A stretch of DNA of 62,000 nt from Gnetum montanum. Its lineage: Eukaryota; Streptophyta; Gnetopsida; Gnetales; Gnetaceae. Both the position numbers and the translations under genes were made by a program. Numbering within the stretch: the first letter of the stretch is position 1; every line of letters begins with the position of its first letter. Below the pieces are notes generated by a model. The model searched no databases and was not told where the DNA came from. It saw only the letters and a list, made by a program, of their open reading frames with translations. Shown piece after piece: positions 48,531 to 60,486 of this stretch. Location of the stretch: the NCBI GenBank assembly GCA_015680685.1, contig MNCI01022494.1, positions 568,148 through 630,147 of the forward strand, written 5' to 3'.

Positions 48531-50263
48531 GATCAAGCTTTCAGATCTCCCCCTTTCAACTTAGTCATGGGGGAGATGGCCACCCATACTAACACTTTAT
48601 GTGGCTCCTTAGTCTTTTAACCTTTTCGTTTTACACATTTTTGATTTTACAACTTTTTGTTTTGATATTCTTTGTTTTACATCTTTTTGTTTTTTAGGTT
48701 ATTGATATTTTCTAAGTTTTTGTTTTATACCATCGTTAATATATTTAATATTTATTGCATACTCTTTTACTTTCTTTTATATTTTCTTGTGTTTGATGTA
48801 TCTCTCTACTCTTTCTGTTAATAAGGTGTTAGGTATAATCATAATGTGCTACTCGATGGTGGTATGTTTCATTTGTAATTTGATTGTTGATGTCTAGTTT
48901 CTAACTTTGAATGTTGTTACTGAGGACTGGGACATGGTTTCTTTCCATGTAATAGGCAGTGAGTCCACATTATTCACCCATACACATACTCTATGGTTTT
49001 TCTTGTTTTGGAAACTTGTAGTCTCTTTTTCATTAATGCAACTTTAATAAATTCGTCACTTGTGTACTTTCCAGAATTGGGAAGGAATCAAAGGTTTGGA
49101 CAGGGTGTGGCTTCAAAGAGATGCATTATTCTTCATACTTTTCTATTTTCCTATGTGCAAGTGTGTTCTCATGAGCTTTTCACCATTTTGTGTCATTCCA
49201 CAATAGGAAGTCAAATAAGTCTTTGCATGGTGTGATCCTCATCGAAGAAGAAAAAACAAAAAAAAAAAGAGATGAGGATTCAAAGCACATCCCTTGGAAA
49301 AAATAAATGTGAAAATGCATGGGTCTTTGCATGGTGTGGTTTCCATTCAAAAAGAAAAAGAAAAAACAACATGGGAATTCAAAGCACACCCCTTAGACTA
49401 AATAAAAGGACTACAAGAATTGGTTATGGAACTTTGCTTTTCTCCTCTAACTAAGGCCCTTTCTTACTTCCTACTTTCTCACCAATTTGGAATCATGGTT
49501 GTTTTGTGGAAGCATTCTTATGTCTCAGGGGATGAACTAGTCTTAGAATGTCAATGCAAAGTCACTGAAAGTGGTTGGTTTTGGTTTGGATTGAGGATGG
49601 ATCATACCAAGTCATTTAATCACAAACTCCACAAGGGACTTCATGTGACCATAATTAGGAACTCCATTTCATTTTCTCTATCATCCATCTATGCTTTTCA
49701 TGCCTCACCTCACTACTAGTTTCATGTTTGGATTCAATGTTCTGGTTTGATGTGTCAGGTTTCTCAGTCAATTACTTCTGGGTTTTTGTACTTAACTTTC
49801 CATAACCATTAATCATCCATGGTTCCCACAGACTCCCTAGTTTGAAGTTATGCAAGAGCATAAAAGGCCTATGCCTGCTTTGGTGAGGACCCACTTGCAT
49901 ATCTTTTGGTTTGGTTAAGTTAAGTTCTTTACCCTTAGACATTGTTACAATCAAATTCTTTTTATTTACCCCATCATTGTCATCCAATTGTATGCATCTT
50001 TACAACTTTTTTTAGTGAATTTCTTCTTTTTTATTATTGTGAATTTCTATACCCTCTTTCCAGTATTCCTTGTGTTAAGCTTTTTCTAAATTTTATGCAC
50101 CTCTTCTCTTACTTAACCCATTCGTCAACCTTCCCACTAACATTATCAAGCAACCAATCTATCACACCCACAACTCAGCTAGATAAAATCATTGATGACA
50201 CAAGGTGTTTAGTTGTTATTTGTTACACTTTATATACTAATCCTTGATTTTTTTGTGATTACA
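48531..50263 (+). other. Element C post-pol spacer
   Basis: T-rich and non-coding. AGTCATGGGGGAGATGGCC at about 48564 repeats the motif after B's pol. A 104-bp imperfect tandem duplication (about 49219-49426, units starting TCTTTGCATGGTGTG) is present. It ends in TGTGATTACA before an ATG, like the ORF2 lead of A. Confidence 0.65.
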
Positions 50264-50614
50264 ATGGGGAGCATGGATTGGAAGTGGAACTGTCTTCACT
50301 AAGGAGGATGCAACAATATCACTCATAGGAGATTCTTCATGACCGCTAGATCTTTTCTGCCTCTCCCTCATTCTTCTATTACCAAGAGGGGTTGGATGTC
50401 CATTGGATCTGAGGGTTTTCTTTCCTATTGTTATGAACACCCAATTTTGTACACAATTGTAATGTTATATGCTCGGGCACTTTTGTATTTGTCTGTTTTC
50501 TTTGTCTCACTTTGCATGTTAGTCAAATAGTTCACACCTCCTAATATATTTTGTAAAGGACTTATTCCTCTTCTTCTGTACTCGAGAATGAGTTTTCATT
50601 CAGTCATGAGAGTA
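50264..50614 (+). pseudogene. ORF2 remnant and polypurine region of element C
   Basis: The ATG at 50264 sits in the same TGTGATTACA context as A's ORF2 start, but the frame stops after 12 codons. The rest to about 50530 is a short, hydrophobic, unmatched sequence. The 3' lead GAATGAGTTTTCATTCAGTC and the decayed polypurine tract (ATGAGAGTA) directly precede the LTR. Nearly all of ORF2 is deleted. Confidence 0.6.
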
Positions 50615-51420
50615 TGATAAATTGTGTTTTTTATAAGCTCCGATATTGTACATTTTATATCACAAGATTACTCCTGAGTCTATAAATACAGCCCCCGAGC
50701 ACATAATTAAGAGCATTTTTTGGTAGTCAAGTAGTGAAACTCTTGCAGTTTGTCCATTTAAGAGTTAGGATATTTTCCAAGTGCCCGCAGCAGGAGATCT
50801 AAGTGTGATTGGATCTTTATTCAAGCATTGATGTACCTAAACACACCATTGTGTTGGCAATAAAGATGATCTCTTTGATGCACCTTGCAACACTTGAGAC
50901 TTTCTTTCTTGTGCATTTATATATATTGTGATTTCATTCAATTCACATTAATGTTATTCATTCAGCAATTAATTTTGATTCATTAAGCAACTCATTAAAA
51001 TACACAAGCATAACCCCCTTCGAACATATGTGTGACACTTGGTAGCTCAGAAATGGTTAGCATCTAACAACCCAGTAGTGTTTACACAAAGTTCAGGATG
51101 TGTTCGGGAAGTGGGAATGGTTACTTATGTTAGCCTATATTAGACCATAGTTTTCTTAGCACTTAATCACTCTCACTTTCATTCTTGTTCTAGGCAAGTA
51201 AATTGATAAAACACAAAATAATAAAAATCTTATGCCTCAGTCACACTTAACAATACAATTGCATTCCACAAGTGGAACTGGAAAGACAACGAATAGACTA
51301 CATGCACACACTATTTAGCTCTAGTGTATTTGGTAATTAAAGTTTGCAAAATTCTACTGGATTGCACATGAATGCCTATGATTCGTATGGTTGGGCGTAG
51401 GGGTACCTTGTTGCTTATCA
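50615..51420 (+). repeat. 3' LTR of element C (806 bp)
   Basis: TGATAAA...CTTATCA, TATAAATA at 50681-50688, U3 with a single well-kept GATATTG. Pairs with 41404-42252. Confidence 0.9.
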
Positions 51421-51425
51421 AATGT

Positions 51426-51831
51426 AAACTACTATTCCAAGTACGAATAAAATTACACATTAAGCTAAGTGTATAAAAGTATAAATTACTTCAAATGTAA
51501 ATTCTAAGCTAAGTTATAGTGCTAGAATTAGAATGAAGAAATCTTGATCTCATTTATGATCATGTCCAAGTACAAAACACTTGAAAAAGACTTTGTTAAT
51601 TAATTTACATTTACTTTGTAAATAGTTGCTAACTATTTTCTAAGTTATGAAATAAAATTGCAATAGTTTGTCTATCCTACTAATTAAAATAGTGCATTTA
51701 ATTCAATAGGTGGATAGTATTTATAGATTTTACTTAGCCCCAAATGCATTACATCTTGAATTTTGTATGAAATTGTAGCAACAAGATCATAGGTGGTGCA
51801 ATTGCATAACCTACTTATTAACTATTCATCA
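51426..51831 (-). repeat. 5' LTR of element D, right part
   Basis: Resumes D's LTR after element C: it aligns with 33680-34103, has the reversed TATA at 51717-51726 and ends TTCATCA. Together with 40972-41403 it makes an LTR of about 838 bp. Confidence 0.8.
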
Positions 51832-52309
51832 AAGTTATATAATTTAATAATTTATTATATTAAAAATATCAAGCCTTTAGGAGTTGTATCCTCTACATAA
51901 AAATGAAGCTCCTCAATTGAAACATGAATGGTTGCAATAACCTTTCATGATAAGACACCATTAAGCATTAGTGGTTTAAGGAAAAACCTAATTTTTTGTG
52001 CTTATAAGAACCAAAAGTTTAGAATCATAGAGTGTTGTTTTACTTAGAAAGTTGTTTCTTTCTATATGTTTTGTATTTTGTTTAGTGATTGGTTATTATA
52101 AAGTTCTTTGGACTAGTTACAAATAAGGATACTCTATTTATTTACTATGGATATAGAGTATGTTATTGCTATGCAAGTAGAAGATATGTATTCATGGATA
52201 TTGATTAATATTTATGATCTAATTCTACTATTAGATAAATTGAAAATTTTGCCTCATCTTACTTAAAAATTATTCGCATTACCTTTTTAATTTGCTGGTA
52301 ATTTTAATT
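51832..52309. other. AT-rich stretch, nothing recognised
   Basis: First bases AAGTT are the probable right duplicate of D's target site. No other signal was found. It may be a decayed 5' part of the following LINE. Confidence 0.4.
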
Positions 52310-55300
52310 GTCATGGCTCCTGAGAAAAGGTAGGAGAAGCCACATGGTGGAATGAAGGTATGAAGAGTTTCTTGAAATTTAATTAAATTTTAGACCTTAT
52401 TAAAATTAATATTATCAACTACCCATACACTTGGAGCAATCAAATATAAGGTGTGGATAAAATTTATTGTAAATTAAATTAATTTTTAGCTTCTATGAAT
52501 CAACTTTAGGTATTTCCAACACATTAAGGAAGAAGACTTATGAAATTAGGTTTAGATCATTAGCCTATACTTTTATGGAATAATGCTAGTAAAAAACCAT
52601 GTGGAATTTTTCTTTGGAAAAATTATTGGCTACATGATGAATAAATTCAAGATTTATAACAAGAAGTTTGAGTAGAGAAAGTGGAGATATCTACGTAATT
52701 TCATGTACAAAATAAAACTTTAATACCAAAGACAAAGGATTATCTTATGGGCAAGACAAAATCCTTCCAATTGGCAAAAAAAGAAAGAGGAGCTTCTTTA
52801 GTAAATTGTTGATATACATGTAGAGGTTTTTGTACAAGGTTAGACACAAGAAAGACAATTAAAAGAATAGACACTATTACAATAGTATTTTGCATCCAAA
52901 AGAAAGAAATATTATACTAGTCATAAAGAGCTAAGGTTAATTGGTTGGAACATAGTGACAAAAACTCTAGATTTTTTCATACTTATGCTTCTATAAAGCA
53001 TCTTACAAATCACATTAAGTGTTAGAAGATGAGCATGAATAGTTGTAATTTGATCACAAAGAGATCTCTAAATTGCTATTAATTTTTTATAGAATTTATT
53101 AGGTCCACGATCTCCCAATGATTTTATTCTACCCCAAGTAATTTTTACTTATATAGATAGAAAGATATCTCATGCTAACATTAATATAGTGAATAAAATA
53201 CTTACAAATGAAGAGATCAAAAATTTTATTTTGGTATACTTAATAATAAATGCTAGGTATACATGGGTTTTCTATTGATTTTTTAAAGAAATTATGAAAT
53301 GTGGTTAAGCAGAATATTTAGGATATGGTTTTTGAATTTTGGAGAAGCAATAGTATTATTGGTGATTTCAATATCACTTGGATAATTTTGATCCTTGAAA
53401 AGAAGTATGCTCAAAACATTACAAATTTCAAGCTTATTAGTCTCTGTTCTACCATTTATAAAATTTTATCTAGATTGCTATCTTTACAAATTAGAGATTT
53501 TTTGGATAGTATCATTACTCTTGAACAAGCAAGTTTTGGTTGCAACTAACATATTTGGATAAGGTCATTTAGGCTTAGAATTTGATTCACCCATATGTCA
53601 TTTAAAAAACAATGTTTATGGCATTGATATTAGATATTAGCAAGGCATATGTTAGAATTAATTGGAATTATATAGAATTAATTTTACAAAGATTTGGTTT
53701 TCTACATTGGATTAGAAAATTAAAAAAATGTTATATTGGCTCAGATTTTTCTATTCTTGTAAATTAATAAGAAGAAATTAATATTCAAGCACCTAATGGG
53801 CTATGACAAGGAGATCCCATTTCTTCTTATTTATTATGGAAAGATTAGATTCCTATCTTCATAAGGTTAGACTAAAAAAAAAGAGAAATTTATGGTATTA
53901 AGCCTATATTTGGATGTCAAGATTTCACTCACTCACAATTGTGGATGATACTTTCTTATTTGTTAAAGGAGATACTACAATATTGTATCGAATTAAACAA
54001 GCACTTAATGATTTCTGTTTCCTATGGTCTCATCATTAACTTATGTAAAAATACGCATTATAATTTTAGAATACCTACTCAAAAATTTGATGCATTTTGT
54101 ACCTCTTTGGGATGCACTTAGAATACTTTACCAACAAAGTAGTTAGGCCTTTCTTTTTTCAATGGTAGAATTTGGAAAGAGATTTGGACATAGATAGTCA
54201 ATAAAATTAATAAAAAGGTGGATCGTTGGCAAGAAAATTTGTTATCTTAAGCAAGTATACTCTAGTGAATAAGATCAATTATTTAGTCCATGCCTTTGTA
54301 TCTTTTTCAGTTATATAAGCTACCAAAAAGCATTATTAGTATTTTGAAAAAAATTAAATGATCTTTTCTTTTGTCCATTTTATTACCTCAAACCTATTAT
54401 ACTAAATCTTGAAAATTTATTTGTAAACTATAGTCTATCGGTGGATGGGATCTAAAACAATTGAAAGGTCTTAATCTTATGCTTCTAGGTAAGCTTTCTT
54501 GATAGATTGAAAATGAAAATAAGCCTTTGATTTAAGTTATAAAAGCAAAATATTTGTATAATGATCTATTTTAGTTAGCCCTAAGAATCATCAATACATC
54601 TCACTTTTTGAAGAGGTGCAAAAGGGATAAAAGAATAGTACATTCAATGGGTAAGCATTGATGAAGCCAATTATACAAAAAAGTCCATTTATCAATATTG
54701 TTATCTTGGTAATCATGAACATGTGTATACTAAATAATATTGTAGAGCTTTAACACCAAGATTTGAATTATTTATAAATAAAGTTGTATCTAATGAATTG
54801 CCAACTCTTTCCTAGTTATAATCTCAAGGTATTATTGGTCAAGATAAATGTTCTAGATGTGGGAGTTAGTCCCAAAAATCATTAATGCATTTCATTTTTG
54901 GAGAGTTATAGAAAGCATAAAAGATTGGTACATTCAATGGGTAAGAATTTATGAAGCCAATTATGCAACAAATTCCATTTATCAACATTGTTATCCTAGG
55001 AATCATAAACCTATATATACTAAATGGCATTGTAGAGCTTTAACATCAATACTGAAATTATTTATGAATAAAGCTATATCTAATGAATCACCAACTCTTT
55101 TCTAGTTACAATATTAAGGCATTATTGGTCATGATAAATGTCTTAAATGTAGGGCTTCAGAGGATATTGATCATGTCTTAATATCTTGTCTTTTTTCTTA
55201 ATCAGTATGGGATCTCTAGGTGCAAACTTTTAAAAGAAAGAAAACATTTAATGTATCTTTTAATGATTTGAAAAAACAATGGAATATTATTAGAGAAAAT

Positions 55301-55610
55301 TAGTTGAAAAAATTGATGTGAAAAGTTATTAGACCTTGCATTGCAATAACACTCTAGAACTCATAGAATGATTTTCTATTTCAATAGAAACATAGCCCAC
55401 CTATTTTTATGTAGTTTAAATCTTTACATCAATGGAAATATTTGGGAGTTATGATGATGAATTTTCAGTTGCAACAAAGTTGATTTACTTTTATGATTAT
55501 AAAAATCTTACTTGGTTTTCAATTTTGATATCTTGTTTTCTAATGTAATTAGCAAACTCCGAACTACAACCTAACCAAAATAAAACTAGGATTTTCTTAC
55601 TTTAAAAAAA
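52310..55610 (+). pseudogene. L1-type LINE: endonuclease end, RT and zinc-binding end
   Basis: Degraded but ordered plus-strand motifs: endonuclease tail NYPYTWSNQ near 52430; then WLEHSDKNSRFFHTYAS-like near 52940; RT near 53390-53550 (NFKLISLCSTIYKILSRLLSLQIRDF, LEQASF); MALILDISKAYDRINWNY near 53610; a VDDTFLF-type site near 53940; and a terminal zinc module KCLKCRASEDIDHVLISC near 55138-55200. A short A run (55602-55609) may be the tail. Many stops; a 290-bp duplication lies before the zinc module. Confidence 0.65.
54575..55154 (+). repeat. 290-bp imperfect tandem duplication in the LINE
   Basis: The two units are offset by 290 bp throughout: GTACATTCAATGGGTAAG occurs at 54639 and 54929, and GATAAATG at 54843 and 55133. 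They are clearly diverged, so the event is old. 290 is not a multiple of three. Confidence 0.8.
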
Positions 55611-56107
55611 ATGATGAACTCATACAAATATAGTTAATGAATAAGTTAATCGGTTAAGTTATTAGTGGATGATTACCTCCACAATATCAACATGCTAACA
55701 TTTGATGCACCATGTTGTAATGGTAAAAACTACTACATTAATGTTGATTAAATAAAAATACAATAATATAGATACACCAAATTTATCATATGATAAAAAT
55801 AGTATGATTTTTTGTTATCAAACATCCTACCTCAAAAAGAAACTAGTGTGAATGTGGAGTCATTACCTTGATTTTTATAAAGGTTTGTATTGATTTCATG
55901 ATTTCAATTTGTGAATTCAAAATCAAAGTTCAAGTTTCATATGCAATAGACATAAATATATTTCCATTGGAAGTTGATTCAATGTATTAATTCTTACTAT
56001 TTTATTTGAATAATGAAAATAATGTAGCATTAGGGATTGAATCTTGAAAGAAAATTATGGCTAAAAATAGCATATTGAAAATTTTAATGCAATAATGAGA
56101 ACATAGT
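55611..56107. other. AT-rich stretch, nothing recognised
   Basis: No coding or repeat signal seen. ATAGT at 56103-56107 would be the left target-site duplicate of element F; the right one is outside the window. Confidence 0.4.
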
Positions 56108-56117
56108 TGATGAGAGT

Positions 56118-56274
56118 GATTACTCTAGTGGTTACTCTAGCAGTTATTCTAATTATTAGAGTAGTTACTCTAGCGGTTACTCTAGTAGTTATTCTAATTA
56201 TTAGAGTGGTTACTCTAGCGGTTACTTTAGTAGTTATTTTAATTATTAGAGTAGTTACTCTAATTATTAGAGTA
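56118..56274 (+). repeat. 45-bp minisatellite in the U3 of element F
   Basis: Three and a half units, at 56118-56163, 56164-56208, 56209-56253 and partial 56254-56274. Each is built from GTTACTCTAGCG + GTTACTCTAGTA + GTTATTCTAATTATTAGAGTA, the last containing a near-palindrome (TCTAATTATTAGA). It ends 15 bp before TATA, the place where A has its GATATCG array. Confidence 0.85.
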
Positions 56275-56458
56275 GTTGCTTCCAAGCGTATAAATACAAT
56301 GCCCATGCACATAATTGGAAGGAAGTCTTTTCAGCAGTCAAGTAGTGAAACTCTTGACGTCTGTTTGAAAGTTAGAGTATTTTCCAAGTGCCCATAGCAG
56401 AAGGTCTAAGTGTGGATGGATCTTTATTTGAGCATTGTGTACCTAAGCATACCTTGTG

Positions 56459-56700
56459 TACTGCAATAAAGATGAGCTCTTCGATTCATCCTTGCAGCAC
56501 TTGAGATTTGTTTTCTTATGCATTTATTTTATTTTNATACTGCAATAAAGATGAGCTCTTCGATTCATCCTTGCAGCACTTGAGATTTGTTTTCTTNNNN
56601 NNNNNNNNNNNNNNNNNNNNNNNNNNNNNNNNNNNNNNNNNNNNNNNNNNNNNNNNNNNNNNNNNNNNNNNNNNNNNNNNNNNNNNNNNNNNNNNNNNNN
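56459..56700. other. Assembly gap with duplicated flank
   Basis: The 59 bp at 56459-56517 recur identically at 56538-56596, after a single N at 56536, and 104 N follow (56597-56700). In an otherwise diverged window, perfect identity next to a gap points to a gap-closing artefact rather than biology. Confidence 0.85.
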
Positions 56701-57027
56701 CAAGTGGGAATGGATGCTGGTGTTAGGATCAATTAAAGCTTAGTTAATGAGTAGTTAAGTTAAATTAGTCACTTAGTTATCTCTCTCCTTCCCTACTAGC
56801 ATAGGACATAAAAGCTATAAAAATCATATGCCTATAAAAATCATATGCCTCAAGCTTACTTAACCATACAATCGTGACATACACGTAAGCTTGGAAAGAC
56901 AATGATCAACCAACCCATCCTTGTTCCAAAAGGGTGCATAAGCACTTAGTCCTTGGAATTCGATGGAATCGTGTATGAAATGCTCATATTTGTATGGTTG
57001 GGATAAGGGTACCTCGTTGCTCACCAT

Positions 57028-57045
57028 TGGCACTATTGCCAAGGG
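57028..57045 (+). other. Primer-binding site of element F
   Basis: TGGCACTATTGCCAAGGG, 12 of 18 matching the recalled tRNA-Asp complement, one base after the LTR end. Confidence 0.65.
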
Positions 57046-57162
57046 CTTAGTTGTTTGTGCGCTAACTAGAACATAGGAAATCATTTACATCGTTGGAACA
57101 AACCCTTAGGGTTGGTTGAGAAAATAATAAACAAGAATACATTACACACTAAACAGACAAGT

Positions 57163-59530
57163 ATGTCTTCTTCTTCGTACGAAAGTGCCTCACTACCGAG
57201 GTCTAAAACAAGAAACAGTTGACGACGTAATACACATAACGTTGATCCGCCAATCCCTCAACAAGTTCGAGTGGTATATATTCATCTCAATGAGTATATA
57301 CCAGACTTCACCTTGATCCTCCATCAAGACAAACAACTGCATTGGCAAGACTTAGAAGGTAACATAGTGTTACCTTCTAATCATTCAATCCCGAGCATGC
57401 TTCTTCATGCTCTCGCACAAATTGGCATGCCGCACTTACACACAAAATACATTGTGCAAGACCATGACTCAAGAGAATACCATCCCACATAGGCACAACA
57501 TCAAAGGGACTTGCAACATGAGAGACATCATAAGTCTTTGAAGGATAAGTGATCCTAGGATGCCCCACATGTCTTAAGTGAAAATGAGGGTGGTGAACCT
57601 ACCTCAGGCAGTCGCCCACACAATGATGTTCCTCCCCTTGATTTTGGCCAAGGGGTTGTGTATCAGAAGCTTCATTTCACTAGTGATAACCTAGGTTTTG
57701 ATACCCATAGGCACAAAGGATCTAAAAAAGGGACACGAACTCATGATAAAGGTGGACATTCTAATCGCAATTACGATTGAGGCCAAGACCACAGAAGAGA
57801 AGGTAGCAAACACTGCCATGGTGATAGTTCTCCTTCTTCTTCACCTTCATCATCTCCTTCACCCTCTCCTTCAATATCCAGATGCATTCATAAAGAAAAA
57901 GACCATGGGGATAGAGGTAGGCAAAGTGGAAGTCATAAATGAAATAGCCAGGAAAGGCGATGAGGGCACTCTAGAGAGTCACAACATAGAAGAAGGGAGA
58001 GCAGGGAACAACGTAGGCATCATAGACGCCATGGATGAGATGATCATGATGAACCCCTCCTTGCTACTCAAAGTATGTTGGACATAACTAAGGCTGTTAC
58101 AATTCCAACAAGGCATTAGAAAGATAGTAGGATCAAGAGATTAGATATGAACAACATCCCACAATTTGAAGAGGGATACAACACTGATCCTCAGAATCAT
58201 TTACAAGCATTCCATGATGTGTGTGCCTTACAGAACATAGAGAATGAATGGCAAAAACTTAAGTTATTTCCACAAACATTAGTTAAAGAAGCAAAAAGCT
58301 GGTACCGATCTTTAGAACTGGAATCCATTCATAGGTGAAGTACTATGTTAGAACTATTTAATGACAAATACCAAATACACTCCCGAGTTTCTAACTTGCA
58401 AAAGCGAATCCAAAGCTAGAAACAAGGAGGACATGAGCCCTTGGATGCTACCATGGGCTGATACTATGCATTGTTACATCATTTTCGTGGCCATGGTTAT
58501 TTGCAAAGGGATCAACTGTGCCATCTTGTGGATGGGCTTAGGCATGAAACGATAAGAACCCTTGGGACTTATGCTAAAGGGAGACTATCCAAGCTTAGGT
58601 CGCATTAAATTCAAAGACTATTGGAGCAAGTTGCTAAGGAATAAGGTGAGCTATGGAAGAGAGAAAGTGTGGAAGAGTACAATTTAGATCCTTCCCTTCA
58701 GAAGAGGGGAGTAAGATTTTGTGAGGATGAAGAAGAATCACCACTCGAAGAGATGGTGGATAGGAAAACTTTACCTATCCAAAAGTTGATATCAGAAATA
58801 TTGGCAAAGGTACAACAAATGTGGGATTCCCTAGAAAATAGATTTTAATCTGTTCTTAAAATAGTAGAGGAGTCGAGAGAGCAAGGTAGTGATCACGAAA
58901 AAAGAAAAAGGAAAGAGGTTGAACATGCACGTAGCAAGGGTAAGGGCAAAGTTGCCATCATTGAAGAGGTTGTGGATTTGGAAACAGACAATGATAGTGG
59001 ATGTGAGATATGTCAATATGACCATCCTAAGGGATGTTGCCCTATAATCTCACATCTGCAAGAGTCTGGGGTGTATGCACTCAACCCACGATTAAACAAA
59101 AGGAAAACACCTCGAAGGTTACCTTATCCTCAAGGTAACCCAAGGCAATTCCACCAACCTTTAACATATTATCCTAGTGGAAATCTGCCACAACTGATTG
59201 AGCAATATCAACAGTGGTAGCACCCATAATCATGGGGAATGCCACCACCAAGGCAATAGTATCCTTACCAACAACCTGACTCATATGGATATTACATGCA
59301 GTAGCAAATCTCCCCACGTGACTCTACTGGTCACGTCACTCCTCAACCTCACTACCAAGCCCACAAATATTATGGGACTCCCTCTTCTAGAGGTGATATT
59401 CTACAAGCTTATCATCCTTCTCATCCAGCTGCATCTCTTCCACCAATAGCTCCACTACCACCTACTCCTGCGATGCAAGGTGAAATCCCTACCTAGCCAC
59501 AACAATGTAATGCCACGAGGGTTGTTAACT
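57163..59530 (+). pseudogene. Element F gag
   Basis: ATG 57163 starts MSSSSYESASLPRSKTRNS, then a TGA (probably CGA) at 57220. N-terminal block YIHLNEYIPDFTLILHQDK and LEGNIVLPSNHSIPSM. Arg/Asp/His-rich variable part to about 58080. Gag core (about 58130-58600): NNIPQFEEGYNTDPQNHLQA, LKLFPQTLVKEAKSWYRSL, then HGYLQRDQLCHLVDGL. Charged helical stretch. Intact short knuckle CEICQYDHPKGCC at 59002-59040 (CX2CX3HX4C). The Pro/Tyr/Gln-rich C-terminus runs to about 59530 and continues in frame toward protease. Confidence 0.85.
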
Positions 59531-60486
59531 CTCAACCTACTATTGGTTCCAACAACCACATGAAGAAAAGGACTTTCTTTAAAATCAATAGTCCAACCAA
59601 ACCCTTGCAAACACAAGCGGCTGATTCCTTAGACGCCTCAATATCAATCAAAACTTCAGAGCCCCCTTCAACCCAATCACTGCACTCAATGCATATGGTC
59701 ATGCTAACACATGTTGTCACTGATTGGATCAAAGTTGGCCACCTTCTCAAGAAATTATTTGATCCTGGGAGTCCTTTGATATACTTACAAATCGCTAGAA
59801 ATGCACCGTGCAAGGCTCTTTTGGATTTAGGTTCCAGTGTCAACTTCATTTTTCAAGAAATGTAAAAGGCCTGAAACCTGCCTCCATTGGAAAAGAGCAA
59901 CATCCATCTAGAGTTGGCCAACCAGTCCATCACTATCCCATTAGGACTGGTGGAAGACATTGTTATACTATTTGTGGGTGGTCATACCTAGCTGTCTTCC
60001 TAGTGATTCAGGTAAATAATGGTAAGGGGGACTTCCCAATCATAATGGGAAGAGCATGGCTAAGCACCTTTCCCTAGAAATATCAAAGGAAAATACATTC
60101 AGAAAGATTGAGAAGAAGAGAGTTCCATGCATTGCATACAGTGACATAGGGTGTAATTGTGTGTAGAGGTTATGGTTTGTGCAAAGTTTAGCATTGCTTG
60201 CATGCAATTAGTGTGCACAAGTGATTAACATACAAAGATGTCTATATGTAGTAGCCACATGACAGGAAGACACCCAATGGTAGACAGCTAATCAAGAAAG
60301 CATTTCACTCATATGCATGGAACCAACTAAGGGTTTGACTTGTGCTTACATCAATAGCATAAACGCATTAGAGCAAGTCCACCGCCAACTTCCAAGTCTT
60401 AACCTTGAAAATATCAACTGGGGGAAGTTGGAAATCCCTAAGAAATCTAAGTAGGAGCCCCTCGAGCTAAAACCATTTCACATCGG
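59531..60486 (+). pseudogene. Element F protease and pol N-terminal part
   Basis: CKALLDLGSSVNFIF near 59812-59856 is the protease active site (DLG, as in Athila/Tat). ANQSITIPLGLVEDI follows with a frame change, then FPIIMGRAWLSTFP near 60036. The linker ends SRAPRAKTI-like near 60460 (PLELKPF), where the solo LTR interrupts it. In C the same linker (PLELKKLPNIMKYVFLKNG) is uninterrupted. Confidence 0.75.

Larger units (their letters stand above)
41404..51420 (+). mobile_element. Element C: full-length Athila-like element without ORF2, nested in D's LTR
   Basis: 5' LTR 41404-42252, primer site 42254, gag, pol, spacer, ORF2 remnant, 3' LTR 50615-51420. Perfect duplicates AATGT flank it at 41399-41403 and 51421-51425, and the sequence on either side joins into one D-type LTR. 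This is the cleanest insertion in the window. ORF2 is reduced to its first few codons. Integrase active-site residues are lost. The two LTRs differ by roughly one base in ten by eye and in U3 length. Confidence 0.9.
33218..51831 (-). mobile_element. Element D: minus-strand relative, gutted, split by element C
   Basis: Left LTR 33218-34103 is the 3' LTR, flanked on its inner side by a reversed polypurine context. ORF2 remains on the minus strand (about 34330-37000) and the gag N-terminus at about 40050-40330. A reversed primer site at 40953-40970 abuts the right (5') LTR, 40972-41403 plus 51426-51831. Most of gag and all of pol are missing. Flanks AGGTT (33213-33217) and AAGTT (51832-51836) differ by one base and are probable target-site duplicates. 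Element C occupies 41404-51420 inside the 5' LTR. Confidence 0.8.
56108..57026 (+). repeat. 5' LTR of element F (with assembly gap)
   Basis: TGATGAG at 56108, minisatellite U3, TATAAATA at 56289-56296, shared R segment (AAACTCTTG, CAATAAAGATGAGCTC), N gap 56597-56700, end CTCACCA. True length unknown because of the gap. Confidence 0.85.

Noticed and set aside
49180-49454. Short frames on both strands around A-rich and T-rich runs
   Set aside because: They come from a 104-bp duplicated, low-complexity spacer and have no counterpart in A or B.
56061-56397. Overlapping frames on both strands with repetitive Val/Ile/Thr peptides
   Set aside because: Both are translations of the 45-bp minisatellite in an LTR; a unit divisible by three stays open in several frames without coding.
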